From: Candidatus Parabeggiatoa sp. nov. 2 | GTDB taxonomy: Bacteria; Pseudomonadota; Gammaproteobacteria; Beggiatoales; Beggiatoaceae | Assembly (NCBI GenBank): GCA_002085445.1 | Contig: NBMI01000002.1 | Span: 1-58,632, forward strand | Reading direction: 5' to 3' | Length of the DNA: 58,632 nt | Part shown: positions 1 through 10,000 of the stretch, in pieces | How positions within the stretch are numbered: the stretch's first letter is position 1 | Layout: each line of letters starts with the position of its first letter | The notes under the pieces: generated by a model | Told to the model about the DNA's origin: nothing | The model's input: the letters and a program-made list of their open reading frames with translations, nothing else | Databases searched by the model: none | Position numbers and translations under genes: made by a program

Positions 1-550
1 GGCCTAACACCGGCTGCATTAGCGTATAGTGTGACCGGGTGACAAATTGAAATGCCAATACTCCTGCGACAAGGAACAGCGTAAAAGCGATGCTTTTAGC
101 AAAGTCTTCGCGTAACCCGGCCGGTTCAATTAAACTTTTAGCCAGTATATATGGGCATAGAACCGACGCGCTAAAGTTAAGTACAAAATTTTGGTAGTGG
201 GGGATCCCTTCTGGACTGAGGAATTCTGAATAAAGAACTGACAAGGCATAGCCAAAGATTAATATATCGGTGAATGAAAAACGCCAGCCCGGTTGTCCCC
301 GTATCAACCAAATCCCCATGATGGCTAACATAGTTGCTGTACCAAAATTCGGATCGGGAAATCCTGGTACTGGCCAGCGATAATAATCTGGAAGAAACAG
401 TAATACCGGGACATACACATAGATAAAAGCCTTATGCACTGATTGCGTCCAAGCAATGTACGCCGCAAAAATCGCTGGTATTAAACTGAGGATAACATCT
501 TCGCGACACACTTGGAATGTTGTGCTTTGGGGTGTAATTATACTTGGCAC
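1..550 (-). CDS. O-antigen-ligase-like membrane protein, N-terminal part (runs off the window)
   Basis: An open frame enters from the left edge and begins at a GTG near 550; the frame is closed upstream by a TAA at 566-568, so GTG is the only plausible start. The visible 183 residues contain hydrophobic segments (for example AYIAWTQSVHKAFIYVYVPV and SIAFTLFLVAGVLAFQFV) and the phrase LPDYYRWPVPGFPDPNFG, which resembles the first periplasmic stretch of O-antigen ligase/Wzy-like polymerases. Such proteins join or polymerise surface polysaccharide at the inner membrane. No good ribosome site is visible, and most of the protein lies outside the window. The family call is by resemblance only; another polytopic membrane protein is possible. 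Confidence 0.5.
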   Translation of the reverse strand, partial: MPSIITPQSTTFQVCREDVILSLIPAIFAAYIAWTQSVHKAFIYVYVPVLLFLPDYYRWPVPGFPDPNFGTATMLAIMGIWLIRGQPGWRFSFTDILIFGYALSVLYSEFLSPEGIPHYQNFVLNFSASVLCPYILAKSLIEPAGLREDFAKSIAFTLFLVAGVLAFQFVTRSHYTLMQPVLG

Positions 551-1076
551 GGCTAAAAACGGGACTTATGTAACGCTTCGCTCTCAAAAAAATTTAACAC
601 ACCCCTAAATCCCCTATCAAGAGGAAACTTGCCGCGCTCCCTTCCCTGCCGCTACGGACTGAAGGAGCTGGGGTGTGTAAAAAGCCTAACCGTTTGCAGT
701 ATATATAGTTTTTCAGATAAATATTTTGGCAGGAGTCCAAGATTTCTCTTGGCAGGATTCCAAAATTTCTCTTGGACATCATTGAAAGTCTATAGTTGTT
801 CAGAAAAATACTAGGGCTTTTTTATGAGGTTTGCCTTCCTTTGGAAGTTTATATACTGAAAGTACAACGGATGATCTCGCGTAGCGAATTACTGCGTTTG
901 ACGGAATAAACAGATTTTTTCAGTTTAATATTTGAGTTTCCTTTTCTTGTTACCTGCTAATTCAATCCCTTATTTCCTTGCTGCACCTGTTTCAAGTACG
1001 TTCCGTATAACTTCCAAAATATTTATCTGAAAACTTGCCCCAACCCTCGAAAGGAGGGGAAAGGATGGATGAGAGA
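551..1076. other. Intergenic region with dispersed repeats
   Basis: I see no gene here. It holds two halves of the CCAAGAT-type palindrome (738-780), one copy of the AGTACAACG...ATAAAC bipartite repeat (861-917) and a TACGTTCCGTAT motif near 1000 that recurs near other copies of that repeat (12.7, 31.5 and 47.1 kb). Confidence 0.6.
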
Positions 1077-1793
1077 CTATTTTGACAGAACCGCCCTTTG
1101 TTTTTCAAGCAGTTGGCTAATGCCGTCTTTGGCAAGGCTTAACAGGGCTTGTAGTTCATCTTGGCGAAAGGCATGTCCTTCGGCTGTGCCCTGAATTTCA
1201 ACATAAGCAAAGCCATCGTTCATAACAATATTCATATCGGTTTCCGCGCCGGAATCTTCCCGGTAGTCCAAATCTAAAATGGGGATACCTTTGTAAATAC
1301 CGACGGAAATGGCCGCGATAGCACCATGAATCGGATTGGTGCGGATGATTTTTTTTTTGTGCAAATACTGCATGGCATCAACGAGCGCCACGTAACTGCC
1401 GGTGATAGCGGCGGTGCGTGTGCCACCGTCGGCTTGAATCACGTCGCAATCAAACGTCACAGTACGCTCGCCCAAGGCCTCTAAATCTACCACCGCTCGT
1501 AGCGAGCGCCCAATCAAGCGCTGAATTTCTAGGGTGCGCCCTCCTTGTCGGCCCCTACTCGCTTCGCGTGGCGTGCGATCATGGGTAGAGCGGGGCAACA
1601 TGCCATATTCGGCCGTTAGCCAACCGCTTTTTTTATCTTTTAGAAAGCGAGGCACACGCTCTTCAACACTTGCGGTGCATAAGACTTTGGTTTGTCCAAA
1701 TTCGGCTAAGACGGAACCTTCGGCGTGTTTGGTGTAGTGACGAGTGAGGTTAATTTGGCGAAGTTCATTGGGTGCTCTACTACTTGGACGCAT
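1077..1793 (-). CDS. rph: Ribonuclease PH
   Basis: Phosphorolytic 3'-5' exoribonuclease that trims the 3' ends of tRNA precursors and also acts on other structured RNAs in the cytoplasm. The 238-residue protein has the usual length and is recognisable throughout: N-terminal [12 protein letters not shown], the conserved basic stretch [37 protein letters not shown], the phosphate-site region [18 protein letters not shown], and the C-terminal [11 protein letters not shown] segment. The start at 1793 matches the family. Directly upstream (1800-1866) lie TAATTGG heptamer repeats rather than a recognisable promoter. No operon partner is adjacent. Confidence 0.97.
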   Translation of the reverse strand: MRPSSRAPNELRQINLTRHYTKHAEGSVLAEFGQTKVLCTASVEERVPRFLKDKKSGWLTAEYGMLPRSTHDRTPREASRGRQGGRTLEIQRLIGRSLRAVVDLEALGERTVTFDCDVIQADGGTRTAAITGSYVALVDAMQYLHKKKIIRTNPIHGAIAAISVGIYKGIPILDLDYREDSGAETDMNIVMNDGFAYVEIQGTAEGHAFRQDELQALLSLAKDGISQLLEKQRAVLSK

Positions 1794-1799
1794 AGAATT

Positions 1800-1866
1800 T
1801 CCTTTTTGGTCATTTGTAATTGGTAATTTGTAATTTGTAATTGGTAATTGTTAATCGGTAATTGTT
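1800..1866. repeat. TAATTGG-type heptamer repeats upstream of rph
   Basis: Imperfect 7-bp units (TAATTGG, TAATTTG, TTAATCG) run from a few bases upstream of the rph start. The same kind of repeat lies just upstream of mutS, glmS, the pilus platform gene and the AAA-DUF4435 gene. Confidence 0.8.
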
Positions 1867-2027
1867 AATCGGTAAGGCGACGGTTGGGTTTAATAATTAT
1901 AAATTGAACTTTTTTAAAATGCAAAGGATACTTTCGTTCTTCGTTCCTAGAGTCGTCTATAAAATGTTTTGTCATCTGTAAAAACCTCGGAGGTTGATCT
2001 CGCAGAGCCACTAATTGCTAAACCTCG

Positions 2028-2162
2028 GAGGGTTGCCCCAATGCCATTAAGTTAAGGGCAACCACAAGGGATTGCCCCTACGAAACCTCGCGTCTTTAGG
2101 GACTTTCGAGGTTTTCCAACCGGTTCGCCCAAGCTTAACTTAATGGCATTGAGGGTTGCCCC
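2028..2162. mobile_element. Short TIR element (MITE-like), AATGCCATTAAG family
   Basis: A 111-bp core (2040-2150) begins with AATGCCATTAAGTTAAG and ends with its exact reverse complement, a 17-bp perfect terminal inverted repeat. It is flanked on both sides by the 12-mer GAGGGTTGCCCC (2028-2039 and 2151-2162), which could be a target duplication. The inside encodes nothing. Single ends of the same family occur near 18000-18020 and 36069-36090. Confidence 0.65.
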
Positions 2163-2264
2163 GGTATTTTTCTGGACAATTATACTTTGTTACCCTCAAA
2201 TATGATGGTTTGTAGGAAGCCGATAAAGTGCCGCGTATCCACCCTACCTCTGTTCATTTGATCA

Positions 2265-2410
2265 GTTTTCAGTTTTCAGTGATTACTGAAATGCCGTTTT
2301 CAGTGAGAAATTATCGTTCTCATGTTTAAGTTATCAGTTATTTCAGTTATTTCAGTTATTTCAGTTATCAGTTATTTCACTGATCACTGATTACTGTTCA
2401 CTGAACACTG
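2265..2410. repeat. TAACTGA-type heptamer repeats
   Basis: Long run of TCAGTTA/TTTCAGT/TCAGTGA units, the reverse complement of the TAACTGA direct repeats known from marine Beggiatoaceae. It abuts the stop codon of the J-domain gene. Confidence 0.85.
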
Positions 2411-2414
2411 AGAG

Positions 2415-5102
2415 TTAGATTTGATGGTAGGCAGTCTGTTTGATGATACGCATCAGTCGTTTTTCAAATTGTTTGGGCGAGGTGACATTGCTTACTTTTA
2501 TTTTTATCCCACCGACACCTTTCTTCCCGCGTGTTCCTCTTATTTTGAGCGTACCAAAACCTAAAATTTTGCCTAAAAGGCTTTGTTTAATTTCAAGGTT
2601 TTCAAATTGAGCATGCTTTATTTCAATTTGCCTAATGGAAATCAAACCAAACCTGGCAATAATCCTTTCGGAGGTAATCATCAAGGTGGTGGTGAATTGT
2701 TGAAACAACGTATGTAGTAATATAAATACGCCCAACCCCAATACTGTCTGCAAACCAAGTGTGACAAAGGAAAGTTTGTCTTGCAAAAAATCAACTTTAT
2801 CCACGTATATCTTTAGGCCTTCCGGGTTGAATAATAAAAAGTAAATTGAAATACCTATAAAAAAGAGGCCCATTATATAACCAAATCCATGAATATCCGC
2901 ACGGTAGAGAATTTTTTCACTCACCCACCGGACGGTGTGTGTTTTTTCCCCCTTCTTTTGGTGTTTGGCAAGTACATCACTTACACTGAGTTTTTTGGGG
3001 TGCTGGGGATTTTGCGCCGACGGATTTTGGGCCGCAGACGCTTCAATCGCCGCTGGTTTTTGTGGGTGAGCCGGTGTTTTTTTGACAGGTTTGATTTCGT
3101 TGACGCGATTTTTGTTCTTGAATGGTTGAAATTTTGTCAACAGCAATATGCCCAGCAGTAAGAGTCCCTGCAAACCGAGCTTTATGTACACCCGTTTGTC
3201 TTGTAAAAATTCAATCGGCTTCAGCAAATTGTTTAACAGTGTTGGTTCAATAAACAAAAGATAAGCGGGAATTATTATAAGCAGTAAGGCAAAAGAATAA
3301 CCAAGCCAATGAATCTTGGTAGGGCCGACAATTTTTTCCTTCTCACTGTCCTCTTCTTGCGTCTTTTGAGGCGGGGTAGCAGGTTGTTCACCCAGAGCGG
3401 TAGTTTTTTCCCGCTTTTCGGCCGCAGCCTTACTCGACGCTTGTCCAACCGCTTCTGGCTCTTTGAGTGGTTTGGTTTCCTTATTTTTGTTCCTCGTGGA
3501 AGTCGTGGTGAGGGTTTTAAATAAATTATACAGTAATATTAATAGGCCTAGCAAAAAAATCATCCAAGCACCGAGCGTGACATACGGTAGTTGGTTTTGC
3601 AACCTGTCAACTTTATTGACAGATTCTGTGAAAAGCGTCGGTTCTATCCATAACAAATAGGTTCCTATGCATATCAGGAGGATGGCAAAAGAATAACCCA
3701 ACCAGTGATTTTTTGCCGCTCGGCCGTCCATTTTTTCCTCTTTTCTGTCTGGCGTCTTTTGAGGTAGGGTAGCAACTGGTTTTTTGGCCGTGGCAGGTGC
3801 TGGTTTTTTGGCGGCCGCGGCCGCTTTTTGAGCTACCCGTTTTTGTGGATTAGCCGCCGTCTTTTGAGGCACGGTAGCGGGTTGCTTTTTGGCCGTGGCA
3901 AGTGCTGGTTTTTTGGCCGCGGCCGTTTTTTGAGCTACCCGTTTTTGTGGGTTAGCTGCCGTCTTTTGAGGCACGGTAGCGGGTTGCTTTTTGGCGGTGG
4001 CAAGTGCTGGTTTTTTGGCCGCCGCTTTTTGAGCTACCCGTTTTTGTGGATTAGCCGCTGTCTTTTTAGGCACGGTAGCCGGTTGCTTTTTGGCGGTGGC
4101 AGGTGCTGGGTTTTTGGCCGCGGCCGTTTTTTGAGCTACCCGTTTTTGTGGATTAGCCGCCGTCTTTTGAGGAGGCACGGTAGCCGCTGGTTTTTTTGCC
4201 GTGGCAAGTGCCTTATTTTTTGCCGCATCCGTCTCTTTAGTTACTCGTTTTGGTGGATTATCCTGTTTTTGCGTCTTTTGAGGCACGGTAGCCGGTGGTT
4301 TTTTGGCACTGGCTTGTGCTGGATTTTTGGCGGCCGCCGCCTCCGTCTCTTTAATTACCGGTTTAGTCTGCGTATTGTCGTCCGGTTTTATGTCCTCAAC
4401 GTGATTTTTGTTCTTCGTCAAAATGGTGGTGAATGTAGCCCATAATGTATGCACTAATATCAATATGCCCAGCCCTAAAATTACCCAAGAACTAAGTGTA
4501 ATATAGGGTAGTTTGTCTGGAAAAAAATCACTTTTATCGACATATTCTGTTAAAATCGCTGGATCAATCAATAAAAAATAGGCCCCAATTCCCATAAAAA
4601 GGAAGGCGGCTATAAGATTTAAAAACCAATGAATCTTGGTACGCAGTTTATTCATTTCACCAACCTGCTGCGGCTCATTGGTGGTGTTTTTTTCTTGACT
4701 GGCGTACTGTGTCTGTACTTTTTGGGGCTGGGGCGAGGAATTTTGCACCGAATTCGCTTTGGCGGCCTCTGAGGCCGGCTGTTTTTCCCGCACAATTTGA
4801 GTGTTTTTTTCGCTGGCCTGATGGACGGTGTTGATTATCGGTTTTTCGGGCCGAGGCGATGGATTTTGGGCCGGTTGGGCCGGTTCTTTGGCTAAAGTGG
4901 CATCATAAGCGGCCCGTTTTTGTGGATTAGCTAGGGTGTTGTAAACCCGTTTTATTTTATTGAAACGAGCGGCTACCCGAGGATTGCCCGGATATTTGGA
5001 CGGATGAAATTTTCTCGCTAAGGAAAGAGCCGCCGTTTTGATTTCTTCTTGCGTGGCTTCTGGTTCAACGCCTAAAAATTCGTAGAGTGTTTTTTTTTTC
5101 AT
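2415..5102 (-). CDS. J-domain membrane protein with four two-helix units and C-terminal bPH2 domain
   Basis: Residues 1-70 form a DnaJ-like J domain, but the HPD tripeptide that normally stimulates Hsp70 reads HPS (KFHPSKYP, about 33-35). Four homologous membrane units follow, each a pair of hydrophobic helices around IEPTLF/VDKxDFLQDKLPYVTL (about 157-225, 468-528, 600-657, 741-800). Residues 250-455 are a Lys/Ala/Pro linker built of about five near-identical 30-35-residue repeats (KKQPATVPQKTAANPQKRVA). The C-terminus (about 803-892) is a bacterial PH domain of the YdbS/YdbT kind (TSERIIARFGLISIRQIEI). The fourth two-helix unit plus PH is the usual bPH2 layout, so the other three look like duplicated membrane pairs without a PH domain. 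Function unknown; perhaps a membrane scaffold. The start is certain because the J domain begins at residue 5. Confidence 0.75.
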   Translation of the reverse strand: MKKKTLYEFLGVEPEATQEEIKTAALSLARKFHPSKYPGNPRVAARFNKIKRVYNTLANPQKRAAYDATLAKEPAQPAQNPSPRPEKPIINTVHQASEKNTQIVREKQPASEAAKANSVQNSSPQPQKVQTQYASQEKNTTNEPQQVGEMNKLRTKIHWFLNLIAAFLFMGIGAYFLLIDPAILTEYVDKSDFFPDKLPYITLSSWVILGLGILILVHTLWATFTTILTKNKNHVEDIKPDDNTQTKPVIKETEAAAAKNPAQASAKKPPATVPQKTQKQDNPPKRVTKETDAAKNKALATAKKPAATVPPQKTAANPQKRVAQKTAAAKNPAPATAKKQPATVPKKTAANPQKRVAQKAAAKKPALATAKKQPATVPQKTAANPQKRVAQKTAAAKKPALATAKKQPATVPQKTAANPQKRVAQKAAAAAKKPAPATAKKPVATLPQKTPDRKEEKMDGRAAKNHWLGYSFAILLICIGTYLLWIEPTLFTESVNKVDRLQNQLPYVTLGAWMIFLLGLLILLYNLFKTLTTTSTRNKNKETKPLKEPEAVGQASSKAAAEKREKTTALGEQPATPPQKTQEEDSEKEKIVGPTKIHWLGYSFALLLIIIPAYLLFIEPTLLNNLLKPIEFLQDKRVYIKLGLQGLLLLGILLLTKFQPFKNKNRVNEIKPVKKTPAHPQKPAAIEASAAQNPSAQNPQHPKKLSVSDVLAKHQKKGEKTHTVRWVSEKILYRADIHGFGYIMGLFFIGISIYFLLFNPEGLKIYVDKVDFLQDKLSFVTLGLQTVLGLGVFILLHTLFQQFTTTLMITSERIIARFGLISIRQIEIKHAQFENLEIKQSLLGKILGFGTLKIRGTRGKKGVGGIKIKVSNVTSPKQFEKRLMRIIKQTAYHQI

Positions 5103-5154
5103 GGTATCAGGTATCTCAAAAGAGGTAACGCTTACTCAATGTATGTATTAAGTC

Positions 5155-5428
5155 CAAACCTGAAGGTTTGGATTCCAACTAGACGAATGAAAAATGAAAA
5201 ATGAAAAATGAACCTGCTAGTTTGTAAATGACTCATTTTATTAATAATTCAATCCATTTAACGCATTTTCATTTTCACGGTTTTAAAGTACGTTCCGTAT
5301 CTACTTAACATTTGATCTCGCTTCGCTCGGAAACGCAGTAATTCGCTACGCGAGTGAACGATAGCGGTGCTGAGTATAAGTCCAAACCTAAAGGTTTGGA
5401 CTCCAACACCTGAAGGTTTGGACTCCAA
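5155..5428. repeat. CCAAACCT-type palindromes
   Basis: Copies of CCAAACCTGAAGGTTTGG (5155-5172, about 5407) and CCAAACCTAAAGGTTTGG (about 5384), followed by GACTCCAAC. This is one stem variant of the CCAA...TTGG hairpin family. AAAAATG heptamers lie at 5186-5212. Confidence 0.8.
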
Positions 5429-5533
5429 CACCTGTTGGTAACGCTTTTTATTTTAAATTCCTACCAATGTCTTTGTTGTGTTGTCATCCCGCATTAGGCC
5501 TTGCGGCTACAACTTTATCAGAGAGCAAAAATG

Positions 5534-5899
5534 TTGGGTGTGTCCCACTTGTCCAAGTAGGAAGTTTTTAGGGAAAAGGGCCTTCAATAAAATCAATTCG
5601 CTAACATGGCCCTCAAAAAAACGGCTTTGGAAAGACACTTTAGTCTTCTTCATTTTTCATTTTTCATTTTTCATTTTAGGAAAGGGCCTTCAATAAAATC
5701 AATTCGCTAACATGGCCCTCAAAAAAACCGCTTATGTTTGACACCTTAGTCTTTTTCATTTTTCAGGTTTCATTTTTTATTATGATAAGCCATTAACAAA
5801 AGCTTACCAAACCAATTTTAAAACAGGGCCCTCAAAAGAAACCTTACTTTTAAAGCGGCAAGACAATTCAAAGTCTGTAGGATCAGTAGGACACACCCA
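5534..5899. mobile_element. Possible TIR-bounded non-coding element
   Basis: TTGGGTGTGTCC at 5534-5545 is repeated inverted as GGACACACCCAA at 5889-5900, with AATG on both outer flanks. Inside are duplicated GGCCCTCAAAAAAAC and CATTTTT-heptamer stretches and no coding sequence. The short TIR makes this tentative. Confidence 0.4.
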
Positions 5900-5964
5900 A
5901 AATGTTGCAGATATTATCCCTTAAAGGGATAGTATCAGTTATTCACGTATGAGAGTCGTAGAGT

Positions 5965-6132
5965 TTATATAGCTGTATTTTTAAACACTTCGTACAGTTT
6001 GCCTCTTTTTAGTTTGAGCGATGGCGTTAGAAATCCTGTCTTGACTGTTAAATGTCCGTTAGGGATTAAGAAATTTTTTATAGTCTCATAAGAGGCCAAG
6101 TGGTTATTCAGCTCGTCTATGCGCTTTTGAAC
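5965..6132 (-). pseudogene. C-terminal remnant of a long-chain acyl-CoA synthetase
   Basis: The minus strand encodes VQKRIDELNNHLASYETIKN, then FLIPNGHLTVKTGFLTPSLK and LKRGKLYEVFKNTAI before a TAA. This matches the conserved end of AMP-forming fatty acid-CoA ligases (IDELN, the TPTLKLKR motif with its catalytic lysine, and the final YE.I). Only about 56 codons survive. Immediately upstream in the same frame the sequence becomes the AGTCGCTAAAGCGACT palindrome, which brings an in-frame stop. The rest of the gene is absent. Confidence 0.75.
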
Positions 6133-6630
6133 TATCAGTTTGTAGTAGTCGCTTTAGCGACTCACCTGTTTGTAGTATTCGCAAAAGCTACTCACAAGCC
6201 GCTCGTTATGAGCCTCAAAAAGGCTTTTGTTTACCACTGGTACACATTCAAACAACGTGGTGCGTCTTATATCTCTTTACTTTAGTTTTCCTTAAGGCTA
6301 TTCACATTCAAACAACGTGGCGCTTTACCACAACTTTAGGTAGTCCGGAAAATGTTTCGGGAATTCCTTTGGAATGTTTGATCCAACCTGAAATTGAATA
6401 AGTTATACTTTGCATTGCGCTGAAAGTCATTTCGACAGATACGAAATCTTGTTTTCATGGCTCAATTTCTCAAGTTCAAGTTCAAGTTCCCTCCAGAGTC
6501 GGGACAAGCCGATCAAAGGGATCGTCGGGATCGTCGGGATGAAACATGACAAAAAAATTCTTCGATGACGGTGTCTACTATAGCGTCTGCCAAACTTAAG
6601 TTTGGACGACTGCCAAACTAAAGTTTGGAC

Positions 6631-6822
6631 GGGCGCATTTCTATTTTCCCGCTTTACCCCTTTGGGGTTGGAGCCCCCTTCCCTTCCATCCCCAGGTCAT
6701 ATTCAACCCCTTTGGGGTTGGGGCCCCTTTCCCTTCCATCCCCAGGTTGCATTCATATTCAACCCCTTTGGGGTTGGGAGCGTTGGTTATAGTCAAGCGG
6801 GAAAATAGAAAGAAATGCGCCC
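6631..6822. mobile_element. TIR element with CAACCCCTTTGGGGTTGG hairpins
   Basis: GGGCGCATTTCT...TTTTCCCGCTT (6631-6654) is repeated in inverse at 6795-6822, with a 4-bp length difference. The 192-bp element carries three copies of a roughly 60-bp unit centred on CAACCCCTTTGGGGTTGG. It is flanked by AGTTTGGAC on both sides, a possible 9-bp target duplication inside a CCAAACTAAAGTTTGG palindrome. No coding capacity. Confidence 0.6.
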
Positions 6823-7006
6823 AGTTTGGACGATTGCCAAACTCAAGTTTGGACGATTGCCAAACTCAAGTTTGGACGACTGATAAACTGCTATTGGGGT
6901 CTTGTTTGAGGGCCATAAAAGATTTTGGCTGTTTTAAAATTTAAGTCTGGCCCTCTGTCGCACGTCTTATTGCCTTTTCTGAAAATCTATATAATCCTTG
7001 TAGTTG

Positions 7007-10000
7007 TTATTGCATAGTCTCATCCAATAACGCTTTGAGTTGATAAATCACGTCTAAAGCTTGTCTTGGTGTCATATCTTCTGGCGACAAGCTTTTGAGT
7101 TTTTCGATAACGGGATGAGGAACGGCTGGCGTTGCCGGCGGTGGCAGCGATGGTGGCAGCAACGGTAATTCGGTTTGTTGCGCGGCCATTTGTAATTGTT
7201 GTTCTTCTAATTGTTTCAGGTGGACACTGGCTTGTTTGACAACGTTTTTCGGAACGCCCGCCAATAGGGCCACTTGTAGGCCGTAGCTTTTATTAGCCGG
7301 CCCGTCTTTCACGGTGTGCATAAAAATCAGCTTGTCATCTTGTTCCACTGCTTCTAAATGAACATTAGCGATATTGTGAAACAGTTCGGGCAAGCGCGTC
7401 AATTCAAAGTAGTGGGTAGCAAAGAGCGTGTAAGCACCAACCTGATCTGCTAAATACTCGGCACAAGCCCACGCCAGCGATAAACCATCAAAGGTGCTAG
7501 TACCGCGCCCAATTTCATCCATGAGGACGAGACTGTTACGAGTGGCGTTGTGCAAAATGTTGGCAGTTTCTGTCATTTCTACCATAAAGGTAGAACGGCC
7601 GCCGGCTAAGTCGTCGCTGGCTCCAATACGGGTAAAAATGCCGTCGATGGGGCCGATTGTGGCTTGTTGAGCGGGAACGAAGCTGCCGATGTGGGCAAGT
7701 AGTACAACTAAGGCCGTTTGACGCATATAAGTGGAATTGTGACTGACAAAGCCGTTAGCCACAAACGCATGTCCTTGTGGCACCGATAAATCCGCAACTT
7801 CGGCCTCTCCAGCCTCTATGCTGGTAATACGGTCATAAAAATAGTGCCGTTGTTGTAATTGTTGTAACTGCGCTAACTCAGCGCACTCCACTCCATTCGC
7901 TTGGCAATAGCTAATCAGTTCTTCTAACTTGTTATAAGAGATGTTTCGCTTATTGGGCAAATAAGTATGAAAGATGGAGCGTATTTTGGGCGCTTTTTCT
8001 AGCGACACCGGTTTATGCTGTGTTTCGACAATACAAGCATGAATTTGTTTTAGTGTGCTGTCAAGATAAGGAATACCAATATTTGGCCTACGGTTATTGG
8101 AGGCCAAGGCCGCACGTTGACGTTTACGAGTGAGGCGAAAACCTACCTTGGTATGAAAGGCAATGGCATCCGCACCGTAGATGTTCACCAGATAATTGGG
8201 TTTTTTAGGTGTTTTTTTTGTTTTGAGTGAACTCAGTATGCCCAAATTCAATAAACACATTTGCACTTCCTGTGCTAAACGGTATGAAGATGTAGACAGT
8301 TGACTATTACCATAGCGTTTTTCGGCATAACCATCCGTGTCAAATAAGCCTTGTAAAAAGGCAACGACGAACTCACGGGGGGCTTGCAAAATGCTTTCGG
8401 GAATGTGCTTATAGTAAGCGGTGTGATAACCAAGCCCCACCGTTTCTAAAAACGCTCGGATTTGAAGACTATTGACGTGATAATAGGGCCTAGTCGTGTT
8501 CTCTTTTACTTCATAACCAAACAACTTTCTTATAATGCGCTGAAATGCTTCCGCAATTTCTGCATCTGTTGTGATCAAAACAAAATTGCTTTTGTAAGTG
8601 ACAGAGCCATCACCAAGCAATAATCCCAACAAGTAAGCCAAATCAGTTGTCATCTGTGTGGGCATCGTGTAACGTTTTTTGAGATTGGGCAAGCTTTCCG
8701 CTGCTGTCGTATCAATCTCTATACGACTTCCCCATAAATCCAATTGGTGATCAATCGCACAAGCTTCTTCACCGGTTAAATCCTTTAGACAACGCCAGCC
8801 TTCGCTACCATCGGGACAACGTACCCAAATGCGATGCTCAGGTGTCCCTTCTAAATTAAAACCTCGCCGCGTTTTAATTTTAAGGGTTTTTTGTTTGCCC
8901 GCATAATAAAAATGGGTTGCCTGTGCCATCCCTTCTAGAGATTTTACTTGGATAGGTTCTGAAAGAGGCGTAAAGCAATCTCTCTGTGCCGACGCTGGCA
9001 TAAAATTTATAAGAGAAACAATACCTTGCGAAGTAACCATATAATTTGTAAGGTTACAAAGGCACTTCCCACCCATGTTCGGCGAGGTAAGTATCAACAT
9101 CCGCCGCTGTCTATCCAGTCGCAACTCATTGGGAATAAACGGTATTTCTTGTACGGCTTCAACCACCGGATGCCGCCCTTCAGTAATTTCAATACATTCT
9201 TTGTCAGTGAATTTAGGCGGATAGAATTTCAACGTATCGGCACGCTCAGCAAAATTATTTAACACATCTAATTCGGCTAAGGCAGCACTACTGGTTTGCA
9301 ATTCTATCAGCGATTCGAGCAGTTTATCTAATAATAACTCATATAAATATTTTTCCCGTTTCAACGCCCGTTCATTGGCACTTAATACTTTGTCTTCAAA
9401 GCTTTTCAATTCATCCGTAATATAACGTTCCACCGCTTTAAGTGTTTGGCGGCGCGTGTACTCAAGAGGCACTTTGTCAGCCAGTGCGCGACTGACTTCA
9501 ATGTAGTAACCATGTACTTTGTTATAGCCGACTTTTAAGTTGGTAATGCCAGTGCGCTCACGCTCGCGGCTTTCTAAATCCACCAAATATTGCCCGGCGT
9601 TTTGGCTTAAACTGCGTAATTCATCCAGTTCAGCATCATAACCGAGCGCAATCACGCCACCATCACGGATCAATTGCGGTGGCTTTTCAACAATGGCGGC
9701 ACACAATAAGGCATAAAGTTCGGGAAAGGCACCGATTTTCTGTGCCAAGGTTTTTAAATGAGGGCTATTAAATTGTCTGAATTGCTTTTGTAAATCGGGT
9801 AGCGTTCCTAACGCGGTGCGTAATTGGCTTAAATCACGAGGGCGGGCCGATTTGAGAGCCACTCGTGCCAAAATGCGCTCAATATCACCCACCGCACGTA
9901 GTTGTTGATATAACACATCAAGACATTGCTGTTCAAGTAATTCGCCAACGCTCTGATGACGCGCCCTTAACACTTCAATATCACGCAAAGGCCGATGTAA

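Noticed and set aside
3828..4445. Plus-strand open frame opposite the J-domain protein linker
   Set aside because: Shadow of the Lys/Ala/Pro repeats of the real minus-strand gene.
7736..9064. Group I or II intron in mutS
   Set aside because: The reading frame is uninterrupted and shows protein-splicing blocks, so it is an intein.
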